Assembly: GCF_002028425.1 (NCBI RefSeq)
Contig: NZ_CP020042.1
Location: 7,291,560-7,355,559, forward strand
Source: Streptomyces katrae
Lineage (GTDB): Bacteria > Actinomycetota > Actinomycetes > Streptomycetales > Streptomycetaceae
DNA: 64,000 bases
Direction: 5' to 3'
Shown in pieces: positions 26,515 to 34,318 of the stretch. The notes beneath the pieces were generated by a model. It saw only the letters and a list, made by a program, of their open reading frames with translations. It did no database searches and had not been told where the DNA came from. The position numbers were made by a program, and so were the translations under genes. Numbering within the stretch: position 1 is the first letter of the stretch; the number at the start of each line of letters is the position of its first letter.

Positions 26515-26570
26515 CGGGGTGACGGCGAAGGCGTCGTCTTCCGGCAGCCGGGAAGGCGGACCATGCCCGG

Positions 26571-27341
26571 TTACGTCGCCGCGAGGAACTCGCGCAGGTC
26601 CACGATCTTGTACCCCTCCTCCACTGCCGCGTCGATGATTCGCGGCAGTGCCTGGGCGTCCAGCACCACCCCATCACCCGCGCTGCTCCCGACATGCATC
26701 TGCAGGACGGCCCCCGGCCCCAGCGAGCCCACCGCCCTGCGGACCACCTGGTTCACGGTCATGCCGCCGGCCTGCCCCAAGTAGCCGTTCGTGTCGTTGG
26801 TGAACTCGATCGCCGCGTAGCCCATCTCGTTGACGTCCGCGACCGAATCCTCCGTGGTGGAGCTGTACGGGAAACGGAAGAACGGCAGGGGCTCGGCCTG
26901 GGACGCCTTACGGATCGCCGCGTCCGCCGCGTGGACCTCCCGCGCCCGCTCCTGGGTGCTCAGGTCATCGAAGTACGGATGGCTGTACGAGTGGTTGCCC
27001 AAGCCGTGTCCGGCCTCGGCCATCGCCCGCACGGCCGCCGGATGGGCCTCGGCGTACATCCCCGTGGGGAAGAAGGTGGCAGGCGCCTTCCGCCGGCGCA
27101 GCTCCGCCAGGACGGTGCCGAGTCCGCTCTCGTCCCACGCGGCGTTGAAGGTGAGCGCCACCACCTCCCGCGATGTCGGCAACCGCCGGATCTCCTGTCC
27201 GAGCAGCGAAGCCGGCGGCCGAGGAGCCGCCACGACACCGCCTTCCCGCCCCCGGGCAGCCGACGCGGCCACAGCGCTCGAGCCGGCCACCAGCCCCACA
27301 GCCGGCAGCGCCGCCAGCACGGCGCGTCGTCCCACATCCAC
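26571..27341 (-). CDS. secreted polysaccharide deacetylase (NodB domain)
   Basis: The 256-residue precursor has a twin-arginine-like signal (DVGRRAVLAALPAVGLVAGS, A-A-S-A cleavage region). The NodB domain runs from about residue 60 to the end: VVALTFNAAWDES is motif 1, NHSYSHPYF is the metal-binding HSxxxH motif 2, and PFFRFPYS, then VLQMHVG near the end supply motifs 3-5. Motif 1 reads T-F-N rather than the usual T-F-D at the catalytic base position, with an Asp four residues later (A-A-W-D), as in a recognised subgroup. It probably removes N-acetyl groups from cell-wall or chitin-like glycans. The GTG at 27341 follows GGGAGCG; longer frames are unrelated. Confidence 0.86.
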   Translation of the reverse strand: MDVGRRAVLAALPAVGLVAGSSAVAASAARGREGGVVAAPRPPASLLGQEIRRLPTSREVVALTFNAAWDESGLGTVLAELRRRKAPATFFPTGMYAEAHPAAVRAMAEAGHGLGNHSYSHPYFDDLSTQERAREVHAADAAIRKASQAEPLPFFRFPYSSTTEDSVADVNEMGYAAIEFTNDTNGYLGQAGGMTVNQVVRRAVGSLGPGAVLQMHVGSSAGDGVVLDAQALPRIIDAAVEEGYKIVDLREFLAAT

Positions 27342-27696
27342 CGCGGTCGCTCCCTCAGGCACCGCGCCGCCCCGCGCGGCGCTTCCACGATCGTGCAAGA
27401 CCAGAGGCACGGAACCCCGCGTAGCCATGCCGCGCACCCGGGTGACCCCGTACACCGACGGGGCCAGGGCCATCCCTCCGAGGGGGGACGGTTCCCCCCT
27501 CCCCACCCCGTCGGAGCCCGCCCCCCGTGCCCACGACGGTGGTCTGGGGAATCCGCCGAGCACAGCCTCGGCACACCCGCCGCCTATCCGCCGTCGGTGG
27601 CAACAGCCGTCGTGGGCCGATGCCGGCGGTTGCGGGTGCCTCCTCTTCTCCTGAGGCCGCTCCTGAGGCCGCTCCTGAGGCCGCCACAAGCAGTCC
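27342..27696. repeat. gene-free stretch with a 12-bp triplicated repeat
   Basis: This 355-bp region upstream of the deacetylase has no supported gene. Near its right end (about 27650-27685) the 12-mer CTCCTGAGGCCG occurs three times in direct tandem, immediately before an IS5-type transposase scrap. The repeat may mark a rearrangement junction. Confidence 0.6.
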
Positions 27697-27786
27697 AGAG
27701 CGGTCGCCACGCGCTACGACAAGCGCGGCTCCGTCTGCCTCGGCACGGTCGCCGCAGCAGCCGTGACCATCTGGCTCCGGAGCCGA
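27697..27786 (+). mobile_element. 3' remnant of an IS5-family transposase
   Basis: In one plus-strand frame the sequence reads [20 protein letters not shown] and then [18 protein letters not shown] is the hallmark C-terminus of Streptomyces IS5-type transposases (the same string occurs in the element at 50639-51276). Only about 30 codons remain and no inverted repeats are recognisable. Confidence 0.8.
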
Positions 27787-27795
27787 GCATCGACC

Positions 27796-28017
27796 TCACA
27801 GGGCGATCGGCCGATAGGCCAGGGCCTGCTCGACCACTTCAGCAGCCGAGAGATCCCGCTCCGGCGGCCAGAAGATCAAGTCACTGACGTGGCCGGTTGG
27901 ACATGCCAGGGCTCTGTCGAGCATCTCCAACCACCCGTCCACCTCTTCTTCGGAGGTGTAGTCCGCATCCATGATCCGCTGCACGACGGCAACGGCCGCA
28001 GTCCGGCTCATCTCCAC
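27796..28017 (-). CDS. colicin E-type (Im9-like) bacteriocin immunity protein, orphan
   Basis: The 73-residue protein resembles the immunity proteins that neutralise DNase colicins and pyocins. It has an N-terminal helix (AVAVVQRIMDADYTSEEEVD), a second helix (WLEMLDRALACP) and the diagnostic toxin-binding loop HVSDLIFWPPERD, equivalent to the HPSGSDLIYYP loop of Im9. The GTG at 28017 lies 8 bases after AGGGGGG; an ATG two codons further is possible. No HNH/colicin-like nuclease gene adjoins it. To the left is a transposase scrap, to the right a decayed esterase, so the cognate toxin may have been lost, or this is a stand-alone defence against neighbours' toxins. Confidence 0.85.
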   Translation of the reverse strand: MEMSRTAAVAVVQRIMDADYTSEEEVDGWLEMLDRALACPTGHVSDLIFWPPERDLSAAEVVEQALAYRPIAL

Positions 28018-28293
28018 TGCAATCACCCCCCTGTTCTGGGTCACCTTAACGAGGCGGGCGATCGGCCGCGCAAGTCGCAGGGGCGGTGACAACTGCGGCG
28101 TGAGCACCGGCGGCGTGATGCTGCGAGGACGCCGCCGGCGAGCAGGGCCTCATCGCCATGGCTCTCATGTCGCTCGACTGATGATCGAGCTCGGGGCAGT
28201 CGCCGGGCCTATACCGCCTCAGCATCGGGCTCCCGCTGGCCGCACACCCCAAGGGATAGCCTCGGCGGACATCCCGGCGACAGAGGGGGACGC

Positions 28294-29296
28294 CGTGTCC
28301 GACGGAGTGACAGCCTGGCTGGCCGCAGCGCCCTACCGTTGGCCTGCCTGACGGCGGGCGCGTCCACCGACGACCTGCGACCGCTGAAGCAGGTGCTCAA
28401 CGGCCTAAACGGATCGTGGGGATGGGGGAGGCCACCCACGGAACGCGCGAGTTCTTCCAGCTCAAGCACCGCCTGCTGGAGTTCCTCGTCACCGAGTTGG
28501 GGTTCTCGGTACTGGCCATGGAGGCCAGCGCATCGGCGGGCGAAGCCGTCGACGCCTGGGTCCGCCGGGGCACCGGGGACGGCGCCGAGGTCCTTGCGGG
28601 GCTGGGATTTTGGACCTGGCGGACCCACGAGGTGCTGGCGGTCCTCGATGGATGCGGGCCTACAACCGGGGACGGCCGGAGGACGAGCAGGTGGGTTTCG
28701 TCGGCATCGACCCCCAAGCATGCGGTGCTTCCCCCACCGCGCTCGACGCCTTCCTGCGCGGGGCGGCACCGGACCGGGTGGCCGGCATGCACGAAGCGCT
28801 CGGGGTACTGGCCAGGGCGTATCCCGGATCGCGCCCCGACCCACAACGCCGCCTGGCCCACGAGGCCGAGGAACTGCTGGAGTTCCTGCGTGAACTGGCT
28901 CCCGACGCGGCCGACGTGCTGCGCCACGCACGGACCCTGGCGCAGGCCCCCGACCTCGTGACGCGCGAGCGACGCCACACCGACCCGGGGCAGACCGTCT
29001 TCGCCGCCCGTGACCGGCACATGGCCGACAACCTCGGACGGGTCCTGGAGGACCCGTCCGCCAAAGTTGCCCTGTGGGCACACAACGGCCACATCACCAG
29101 GAGCCGCCACGACGGCACCGTACCGGCGCTGGGGCAGCACTTGCCCGAACGCTACGGCGACGCCTACTACGCGCTCGGCCTGCTGTTCGGTGCCGGTTCC
29201 CTCCGCGCACAGCCTCTCTGGCCCGGCCCCTGGACGCGCGGCCCGTCCGCCGCCGTCGCCACCCACCGGGTCGGTCCACGACAACCCTGGAGCTGA
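28294..29296 (+). pseudogene. erythromycin esterase family pseudogene (multiple frameshifts)
   Basis: Four frame segments together spell an erythromycin-esterase-like protein. They are a start (GTG 28294, SDGVTAWLAAAPYRW), a second frame with LTAGASTDDLRPLKQVLNGL, a third with VGMGEATHGTREFFQLKHR and LVTELGFSVLAMEASAS, and a fourth from about 28655 (RAYNRGRPEDEQVGFVGIDP, LWAHNGHITRS, GDAYYALGLLFGAG). The catalytic GEATHG and AHNGH motifs survive, but at least three frame changes (about 28345, 28410 and 28650) break the gene, and the end after GLLFGAG looks shortened. Such enzymes hydrolyse macrolide lactones or related esters; this copy should be inactive. Confidence 0.85.
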
Positions 29297-29433
29297 TGGC
29301 CTACCAGACCCGCAGAATGACCGGCTCCACGGGTGGAATCAGGGCAGCCATTGCCGGAACGCAGGAACCTCCTGGCCCACGACTTCGTTGGGACAGCCGA
29401 ATGATCACCGGTTCACATGAAGGGACGCGCACG

Positions 29434-30117
29434 ATGACATTCCACACTGCCCATGTGGAAGCCCCGTCGACGCTGGACCGCCGCACCGGACCACACGGTG
29501 AGGTGGTTCTGCGCCGTCGCGATGAGACGTACGAAATCATCGTGAACGGCTGTTTCCTGATGGACACCTCTGACGGGCGCTCCGAGCGGCTCCTCGTCGA
29601 TGCCGCCCTCGGACAGACGACAGCCGCCGCCCCCACGGTCCTGATCGGCGGACTCGGTGTCGGATTCTCCCTCGCGCACGCCAGCGGGCAGCCCCGTTGG
29701 TCGCGGATCGTCGTCGTCGAACGCGAAGACGCCATCATCGGCTGGCACCGCACCGGCCCATTGAGTGCGATCACCGCCGACGCCCTGTCCGACCCGCGGG
29801 TGAGCATCCTGCACACCGACCTCAACGACCACCTGCGCACCACGGACGAGCAGTACGACGCCCTCTGCCTCGACATCGACAACGGCCCCGACTGGACCGT
29901 CACCGACGACAACCACAGCCTCTACTCCCCGAGTGGTCTCGCCGCTTGCCGCGCCCGTCTCACCCCGGGCGGAATCCTGGCGATCTGGTCCGCCCAGCCG
30001 TCTCCCGCATTCGAGAGGGCCCTCCGCCAGGCGGACTTCGAGGACGTGCACACCAAGGAGGTACCCGTCGCCCGTGGGGTCCCCGACGTGGTTCACCTCG
30101 CTCGGAACCCGTCCTGA
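29434..30117 (+). CDS. spermidine synthase-like methyltransferase-fold protein
   Basis: The 227-residue protein has the Rossmann core of polyamine synthase-like proteins: VLIGGLGVGFSLAHA (the nucleotide-binding GGLGxG loop), RIVVVEREDAIIGWHR (second strand ending in the acidic Glu), VSILHTDLNDHL and YDALCLDIDNGPDWTV. It lacks the N-terminal beta domain and the aminopropyl-acceptor residues of true spermidine synthases, so the reaction is unassigned; DIDNGPDW suggests an acidic-pocket relative of unknown function. I chose the ATG at 29434 (GAAGGGACGC upstream); an in-frame ATG at 29401 is possible. Confidence 0.82.
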   Translation: MTFHTAHVEAPSTLDRRTGPHGEVVLRRRDETYEIIVNGCFLMDTSDGRSERLLVDAALGQTTAAAPTVLIGGLGVGFSLAHASGQPRWSRIVVVEREDAIIGWHRTGPLSAITADALSDPRVSILHTDLNDHLRTTDEQYDALCLDIDNGPDWTVTDDNHSLYSPSGLAACRARLTPGGILAIWSAQPSPAFERALRQADFEDVHTKEVPVARGVPDVVHLARNPS

Positions 30118-30684
30118 CACCACAACCTCCCGCAGGAGCGGTACCGGGCGCCTACACACCAGGCCGCCGCCAACTCCGCCCACCGCCAGAGGCCGGGCCC
30201 TGCCGCCGGGCCTGACGGCGCCGGGAGCCGATCGACAGCCGCGTCCCCGGGGCGCCCGGCGGAGAGGTGGCCAGTGCCGGCCAGCGCACAGAGCGTCGTC
30301 CCATGGCCCACCTCCCGCAGCGCGCTCAGCAGCGCCCGCGTCGACTCGGCCGGCCATGCCGACAGTTCCTCCCGTTGCTGCGGAGCGGCCACGGAGGCGC
30401 GCAGGGCAACAGGCTCGGGCGGGGCTCGGCGGCGGGCCCCGAACCGACGACGGCCGCCCGGAACCGGTCGCCGCCGCCCAGGTGCCGGGCGGGATCAGCC
30501 GCAGCAGTACGCAACACGCAACACGCATCCAAGCAGCGGGGGAGCGGACACCGGAACGAGCCGCGCCGGCCCGGAGGCCGGCTGTACTCCACCGGTTCCC
30601 CACCCGTTCCCCGTCGTTCCTGGACCGTTCCTCGGGAGTCTTGTCGCGCACCTGACAGCACCGGCTCCACGAGAGGGGAACACC
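30118..30684. other. 567-bp region without a confident gene
   Basis: The plus-strand frames are Arg/Pro shadows. On the minus strand about 45 residues at 30245-30375 (AESTRALLSALREVGHGTTL, CALAGTGHLSAG) have protein-like composition and may be a relic, but no family is recognised. The right end holds the promoter and GAGAGGGG ribosome site of the small secreted protein. Confidence 0.35.
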
Positions 30685-30921
30685 ATGCGCGCACGCCGTG
30701 CACTGACAGGCCTCACCTTGGGAAGTGCGCTCGTCCTGGGAGGTGCGACCGCGACGGCCCAGGCGGCCGTGCCGGCGCAGCCGGCGGGGACCGCGGTCGG
30801 CTCCGTGAACGTCTACCCGAGCCCCGAGGCCTGTGTGGCCGCGGGCAAGGCCACGGGCAAGCGCTTCAGCTGCACGTACTGGGACTTCGCCTTCGGCTGG
30901 GGCCTGCAGATCTACGGCTAG
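30685..30921 (+). CDS. small secreted protein, 78 aa (about 50 aa mature)
   Basis: The ATG at 30685 follows GAGAGGGGAACACC. The precursor has a clean Sec signal (MRARRALTGLTLGSALVLGG, then ATATAQAA with an AQA cleavage site). The mature peptide contains two cysteines 14 residues apart (PEACVAAG, RFSCTYW), likely a disulfide, and an aromatic C-terminus (YWDFAFGWGLQIYG). It has the size and look of an exported peptide of unknown role, not a chaplin, rodlin or SapB precursor. It stands alone with ample flanking non-coding DNA. Confidence 0.78.
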   Translation: MRARRALTGLTLGSALVLGGATATAQAAVPAQPAGTAVGSVNVYPSPEACVAAGKATGKRFSCTYWDFAFGWGLQIYG

Positions 30922-31177
30922 AGCCGGCCGGGCCCTTGGCTGAGGCGGTCCGGACCGGGACCGGCGACGGACCCGGCCCCGGCCGCCTCGGCACACCGGC
31001 CCCGGGCACCGCCCACGACCACGGCCGGCGGCACGCCGGCGGCCGACACGGCGCACGCACGGCCGGCCGGCCACGGCGTCCGGCCGGTCCGCCAGAGCGC
31101 CCTCGACGGCGTGTGGTGTGGTCGGCGATGCGCCTCCGCCCGGCCTGAGCTGCCCTTACGCAGGTTAGGGTGGCGTC

Positions 31178-32182
31178 ATGACCACGCTCGCTTACGAAGA
31201 CTTCGGCACCGGACGCCACCGCGAGGCCTCGCTGATCCGGCACGCCCTGGGCAGCGTCCACGACGAGGAGCTCGTGGCGGGCCTGGCCGGCGGCGTCGGC
31301 TTCATGTACTTCGTCTTCGAGTACGGGGGCCGGCTGCCCCTCCTCACAATCGTCGCCCAGGCCCACCCCGAGCCCTGGGTGCAGGTCGCCCTCGGCCGAC
31401 TGGGGGTGCCGTACGAGGCCACCCGGGCCATGAACCCCCGCTGGGGCCGGGTCAGGGCCGCACTCGACGCCGGACAGCCCGCCTTCTGCGTGGTCGACCG
31501 TTCCGCCCTGCCCTGGCACGGCCCCGACCCGGACGCCGAGCTGACCGGCACCGACGCGTACACCGTCGTCATCGCCGGCTACGACGGAGACGACCTGCTG
31601 GTCGAGGACGGGGCCGAGACCCCGTACCGGATCGACCGCGAGGAGTTCGGCGCCGCCTGGACCGCGCACCGCAAGGGCCGCCACCAGCTGATCGTGCCCA
31701 CCGGGCCGCCCGAGGAGGAGCCGGACGTGGCGGGGGCGATCGGCTCCACGGTCAGGCACCTCACCGGTCCGGTCCTGGGCAACGCGTTCGACGTGAACTT
31801 CGGTTTCAGCGGCATGGAGAGGCTCGCCGCCCAGCTGCGCGACGGCAGCACCGCCGCCGGCTGGGAGCATCGGTTCGGCAGCGCGCCGGAAGCCTTCCGC
31901 GCGGTCACCGGGCGGCTGTACTCCTGCCTGGAGGAGGAGTGGACCGCCCCCGGCGCGACGCGGCCGCTGTACGCCGACTTCCTCGATCTCGTCGGCCGCA
32001 CGGAGGCCGCCGCCCTGTTCCGGGAGTCCGCCGGGCAGTGGTCGGAGCTGGCCGCACTCGCCCGCGACACCGCCCCGGACGCGGGTCCGGGCGAACGCCG
32101 GTCCTTCTTCGACGCGTGCGCGCAGCACGTGGACCGCAGCCTGGACCTGGAGCGGCAGGCCGTCCGGTCCCTGACGGACTGA
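31178..32182 (+). CDS. BtrH N-terminal domain / DUF4872 protein
   Basis: The 334-residue protein matches the BtrH_N-DUF4872 architecture. The N-terminal half has REASLIRHALGSVHDEELVA, GGVGFMYFVFEY, PAFCVVDRSALPWHG and AYTVVIAGYDGDDLLVEDG; the C-terminal helical half has AIGSTVRHLTGPVL and EEWTAPGATRPLYADFLDL. BtrH of butirosin biosynthesis transfers an acyl side chain from an acyl carrier protein to an aminoglycoside amine; distant relatives have unknown substrates. Cys and His in the FCVVD and PWHG segments could be catalytic, by analogy with papain-like acyltransferases (inference). The ATG at 31178 is clear. No ACP or antibiotic cluster is near; the next gene on the strand is the large repeat protein, 188 bp on. 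Confidence 0.85.
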   Translation: MTTLAYEDFGTGRHREASLIRHALGSVHDEELVAGLAGGVGFMYFVFEYGGRLPLLTIVAQAHPEPWVQVALGRLGVPYEATRAMNPRWGRVRAALDAGQPAFCVVDRSALPWHGPDPDAELTGTDAYTVVIAGYDGDDLLVEDGAETPYRIDREEFGAAWTAHRKGRHQLIVPTGPPEEEPDVAGAIGSTVRHLTGPVLGNAFDVNFGFSGMERLAAQLRDGSTAAGWEHRFGSAPEAFRAVTGRLYSCLEEEWTAPGATRPLYADFLDLVGRTEAAALFRESAGQWSELAALARDTAPDAGPGERRSFFDACAQHVDRSLDLERQAVRSLTD

Positions 32183-32370
32183 CGTGACGGCGATCCGGAC
32201 GAACTCCCGCCCGGCGCCGACCGCCTGCCCGCCCGTACGCGTCCCCGGTCCGGCAGCCGGGTCCCGGCACCTGTCCGCGAAGTCCCGGGGTTCCGGGGTA
32301 CCGTGGCCCGCGGGGACCGGCCGCGGCCGAGGGAGTTGAACCGCCGCAGGCCGGAGGGGATCATCACCGC

Positions 32371-34302
32371 GTGCACCGACGCCCGGAATTCCACGAACTG
32401 CTCTCGTCCGCCGGACTCACGGTCGTGGAGGACGTGCGCCCGGCCGGCGGCCTCTTGCCGCCCGAGGCCGGCTGGCGCATCGCGCGGGGGATCGCGGCGC
32501 CCGACGGCGCGGTCCGGGAAACCCTCGACCCCGCGAGGTGGAGCCGCCTCGCGGATGCCGACGGCGAGTTCCTGGTGGCCGTCCTCGGACATCGGATCGG
32601 CGGCAACGACGCGTGGTGGACCCGGGTCCGCCACACCGGCGGCGGCATACCGGGGCTGACCGGCGACCCCGGGTTCGTCGCGCTGTCCCTCGACGGGCAG
32701 GTGCTCGTCGCCCAGGTGCCCGGCGCGGACGGGCCCCGCGTGACGGCCCTCGACCGACTGCCGGACCGGCTGGAGGAGGCGGCCGCGGCCGCCGGGCGCG
32801 AGACGGAGGCCGAGCGCGCCGAAGTGTGGGCAGCGGTCCCCGGCCGCCCTGCGTGGCCCCTGCACTGGGCCGAGCGGATCGGGTCCAACCCCGCCGCACC
32901 GGACGAGCTGCTGATCCGGCTGCTGGACGTGGCGGAGGGCTTCCTGCACGGATGCGACCGTCCCGCCGTCCTCGACGCCGCCGTCGCCCACCCCGACCCG
33001 CGGGTGCGAGCGGCACCCGCCGACACCTTCCGGCCCAAGCTCACGTCTGACCAGTGGGTCCGCCTGGTACGCGGCGAGCCGTCGCCCCGGCGGCGCGCGC
33101 TGTGGGCCGAATGCGCCGGCGTCTGGGGCGCCGAACTCCCCGAGGACCTGTACGACGACCTCCTCGCCGGCCCGTCCCGGGCCGCGGCCGCCGCACTCCC
33201 CGGGCTCCCCGCCCACCGCCTCCCGGACCTCGCGGCCGACGCCGATCCCCGCGTGCGGGCGGCTGTCTGCGCCCGGTGGGAGGAGCTCGGCGCACCGCTG
33301 CGGGAGCGGCTGCTGGCCGACGCCGACGAAGCGGTGCGCACGCCCGCGCTGCTCGCCCACCACACCGCCGCCCCCATGTCCCGCGAGGTCTTCGCCGCGC
33401 TGCCCGAGACGCGGCCCGCACTCGAAAAGTGCCGCCTCGCCCCCGGCCTGGAGGCGGAACTGGTCCGTGACGGGGACGCGGAGACCCGCCGGGCGCTGGC
33501 CGCCAACCCGGGGCTCAGTGCCCACGGCGTCGCCGCCCTGGCACAAGACCCGGACGAGGAGGTCCGCTCGGCGGTGGCACTGCGGCCCGACCTCGACGAG
33601 CAGCAGCGTGCCGCGGTGCGCCACGCGTTCGACCCGGCGTCGATGTCGCACCCGCTGCCCTGGGTCCAGCACCTGCACGGGGACGCCGACGCGATGCGCC
33701 GACTCGCCGTGTCGTCCCATCCGCTCATCCGCCGGAGCGTGGCCCGGGCCCGGCGTCTTCCACCGGACGTCGTGGAGCGTCTGGCGCGGGACGAGGACCG
33801 GACGGTCCGGCTGTTCCTGGCCGAATCGTGCGAGGACGCGCCGGCCGGCATGCTGCTGGAGGTCTGGCGCTGGTGGGACGGCAGTTTCAGCCACCCCGAC
33901 CGCCCCCGCAGCCACCCCAACTTCCCCCGTACGGGGCTGCTGCGCTACGCCGCCGACCCCGACGGGCGGATGCGCCGCCTGGCCCTGGACGATCCGCACT
34001 CCACACCCGCCGACGTCGCACGTCTCGCCCGCGACCCGGAATCCGAGGTGCGCCGCCGCGCGGCCGAGGACCCCCGGCTGTCACCGGCCGACGCGGTACG
34101 GCTGCTGAACGACCCGGCGGGCCACGTCCGCGAGAGCGCGATGCGCAGTCCCCGGCTGCCGGCCCGCGTCCTGGCCGGGCTGCTGCACGACCGCGACGCG
34201 GCGGGCACGGCGGTCACCAATCCGGCGATCCCGGTCCCCGTCCTGCACCGCCTCCTCGCCGCGGCCGCGGCAGCCGTGGACGCCGTGGCCCCCCGGCGCT
34301 GA
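32371..34302 (+). CDS. large LRV/HEAT-like repeat protein (paralogue of the gene at 17001)
   Basis: The 643-residue protein is a solenoid of short helical repeats with a recurring D/N-P-x-x-x-V-R-x-A-x-A pattern: AVAHPDPRVRAAPADTF, AADADPRVRAAVCARWEEL, ANPGLSAHGVAALAQDPDEE, ARDPESEVRRRAAEDPRLSP and RSPRLPARVLAGLLHDRDA. The C-terminal ~230 residues are strongly similar to the C-terminal half of the protein at 17001-18131 (shared RRSVARAxRLPxDV, VRLFLAESCxDAP, WWDGS and HPNFPRxGLLRYA). There is no signal, membrane segment or enzyme motif, so it is probably a protein-binding scaffold. It starts at GTG 32371. It converges with the permease gene, 16 bp between stops. Confidence 0.82.
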   Translation: MHRRPEFHELLSSAGLTVVEDVRPAGGLLPPEAGWRIARGIAAPDGAVRETLDPARWSRLADADGEFLVAVLGHRIGGNDAWWTRVRHTGGGIPGLTGDPGFVALSLDGQVLVAQVPGADGPRVTALDRLPDRLEEAAAAAGRETEAERAEVWAAVPGRPAWPLHWAERIGSNPAAPDELLIRLLDVAEGFLHGCDRPAVLDAAVAHPDPRVRAAPADTFRPKLTSDQWVRLVRGEPSPRRRALWAECAGVWGAELPEDLYDDLLAGPSRAAAAALPGLPAHRLPDLAADADPRVRAAVCARWEELGAPLRERLLADADEAVRTPALLAHHTAAPMSREVFAALPETRPALEKCRLAPGLEAELVRDGDAETRRALAANPGLSAHGVAALAQDPDEEVRSAVALRPDLDEQQRAAVRHAFDPASMSHPLPWVQHLHGDADAMRRLAVSSHPLIRRSVARARRLPPDVVERLARDEDRTVRLFLAESCEDAPAGMLLEVWRWWDGSFSHPDRPRSHPNFPRTGLLRYAADPDGRMRRLALDDPHSTPADVARLARDPESEVRRRAAEDPRLSPADAVRLLNDPAGHVRESAMRSPRLPARVLAGLLHDRDAAGTAVTNPAIPVPVLHRLLAAAAAAVDAVAPRR

Positions 34303-34318
34303 GCCCGGTGGGCCCGGC

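Noticed and set aside
31178..32182. Butirosin-like aminoglycoside cluster
   Set aside because: Only the BtrH_N domain is present; no 2-deoxystreptamine, ACP or glycosyltransferase genes are in the window.
31579..33999. Long minus-strand open frames antisense to the BtrH_N and repeat-protein genes
   Set aside because: They show shadow composition (Arg/Gly/Val-rich) and no motif; the plus-strand genes are conserved families.
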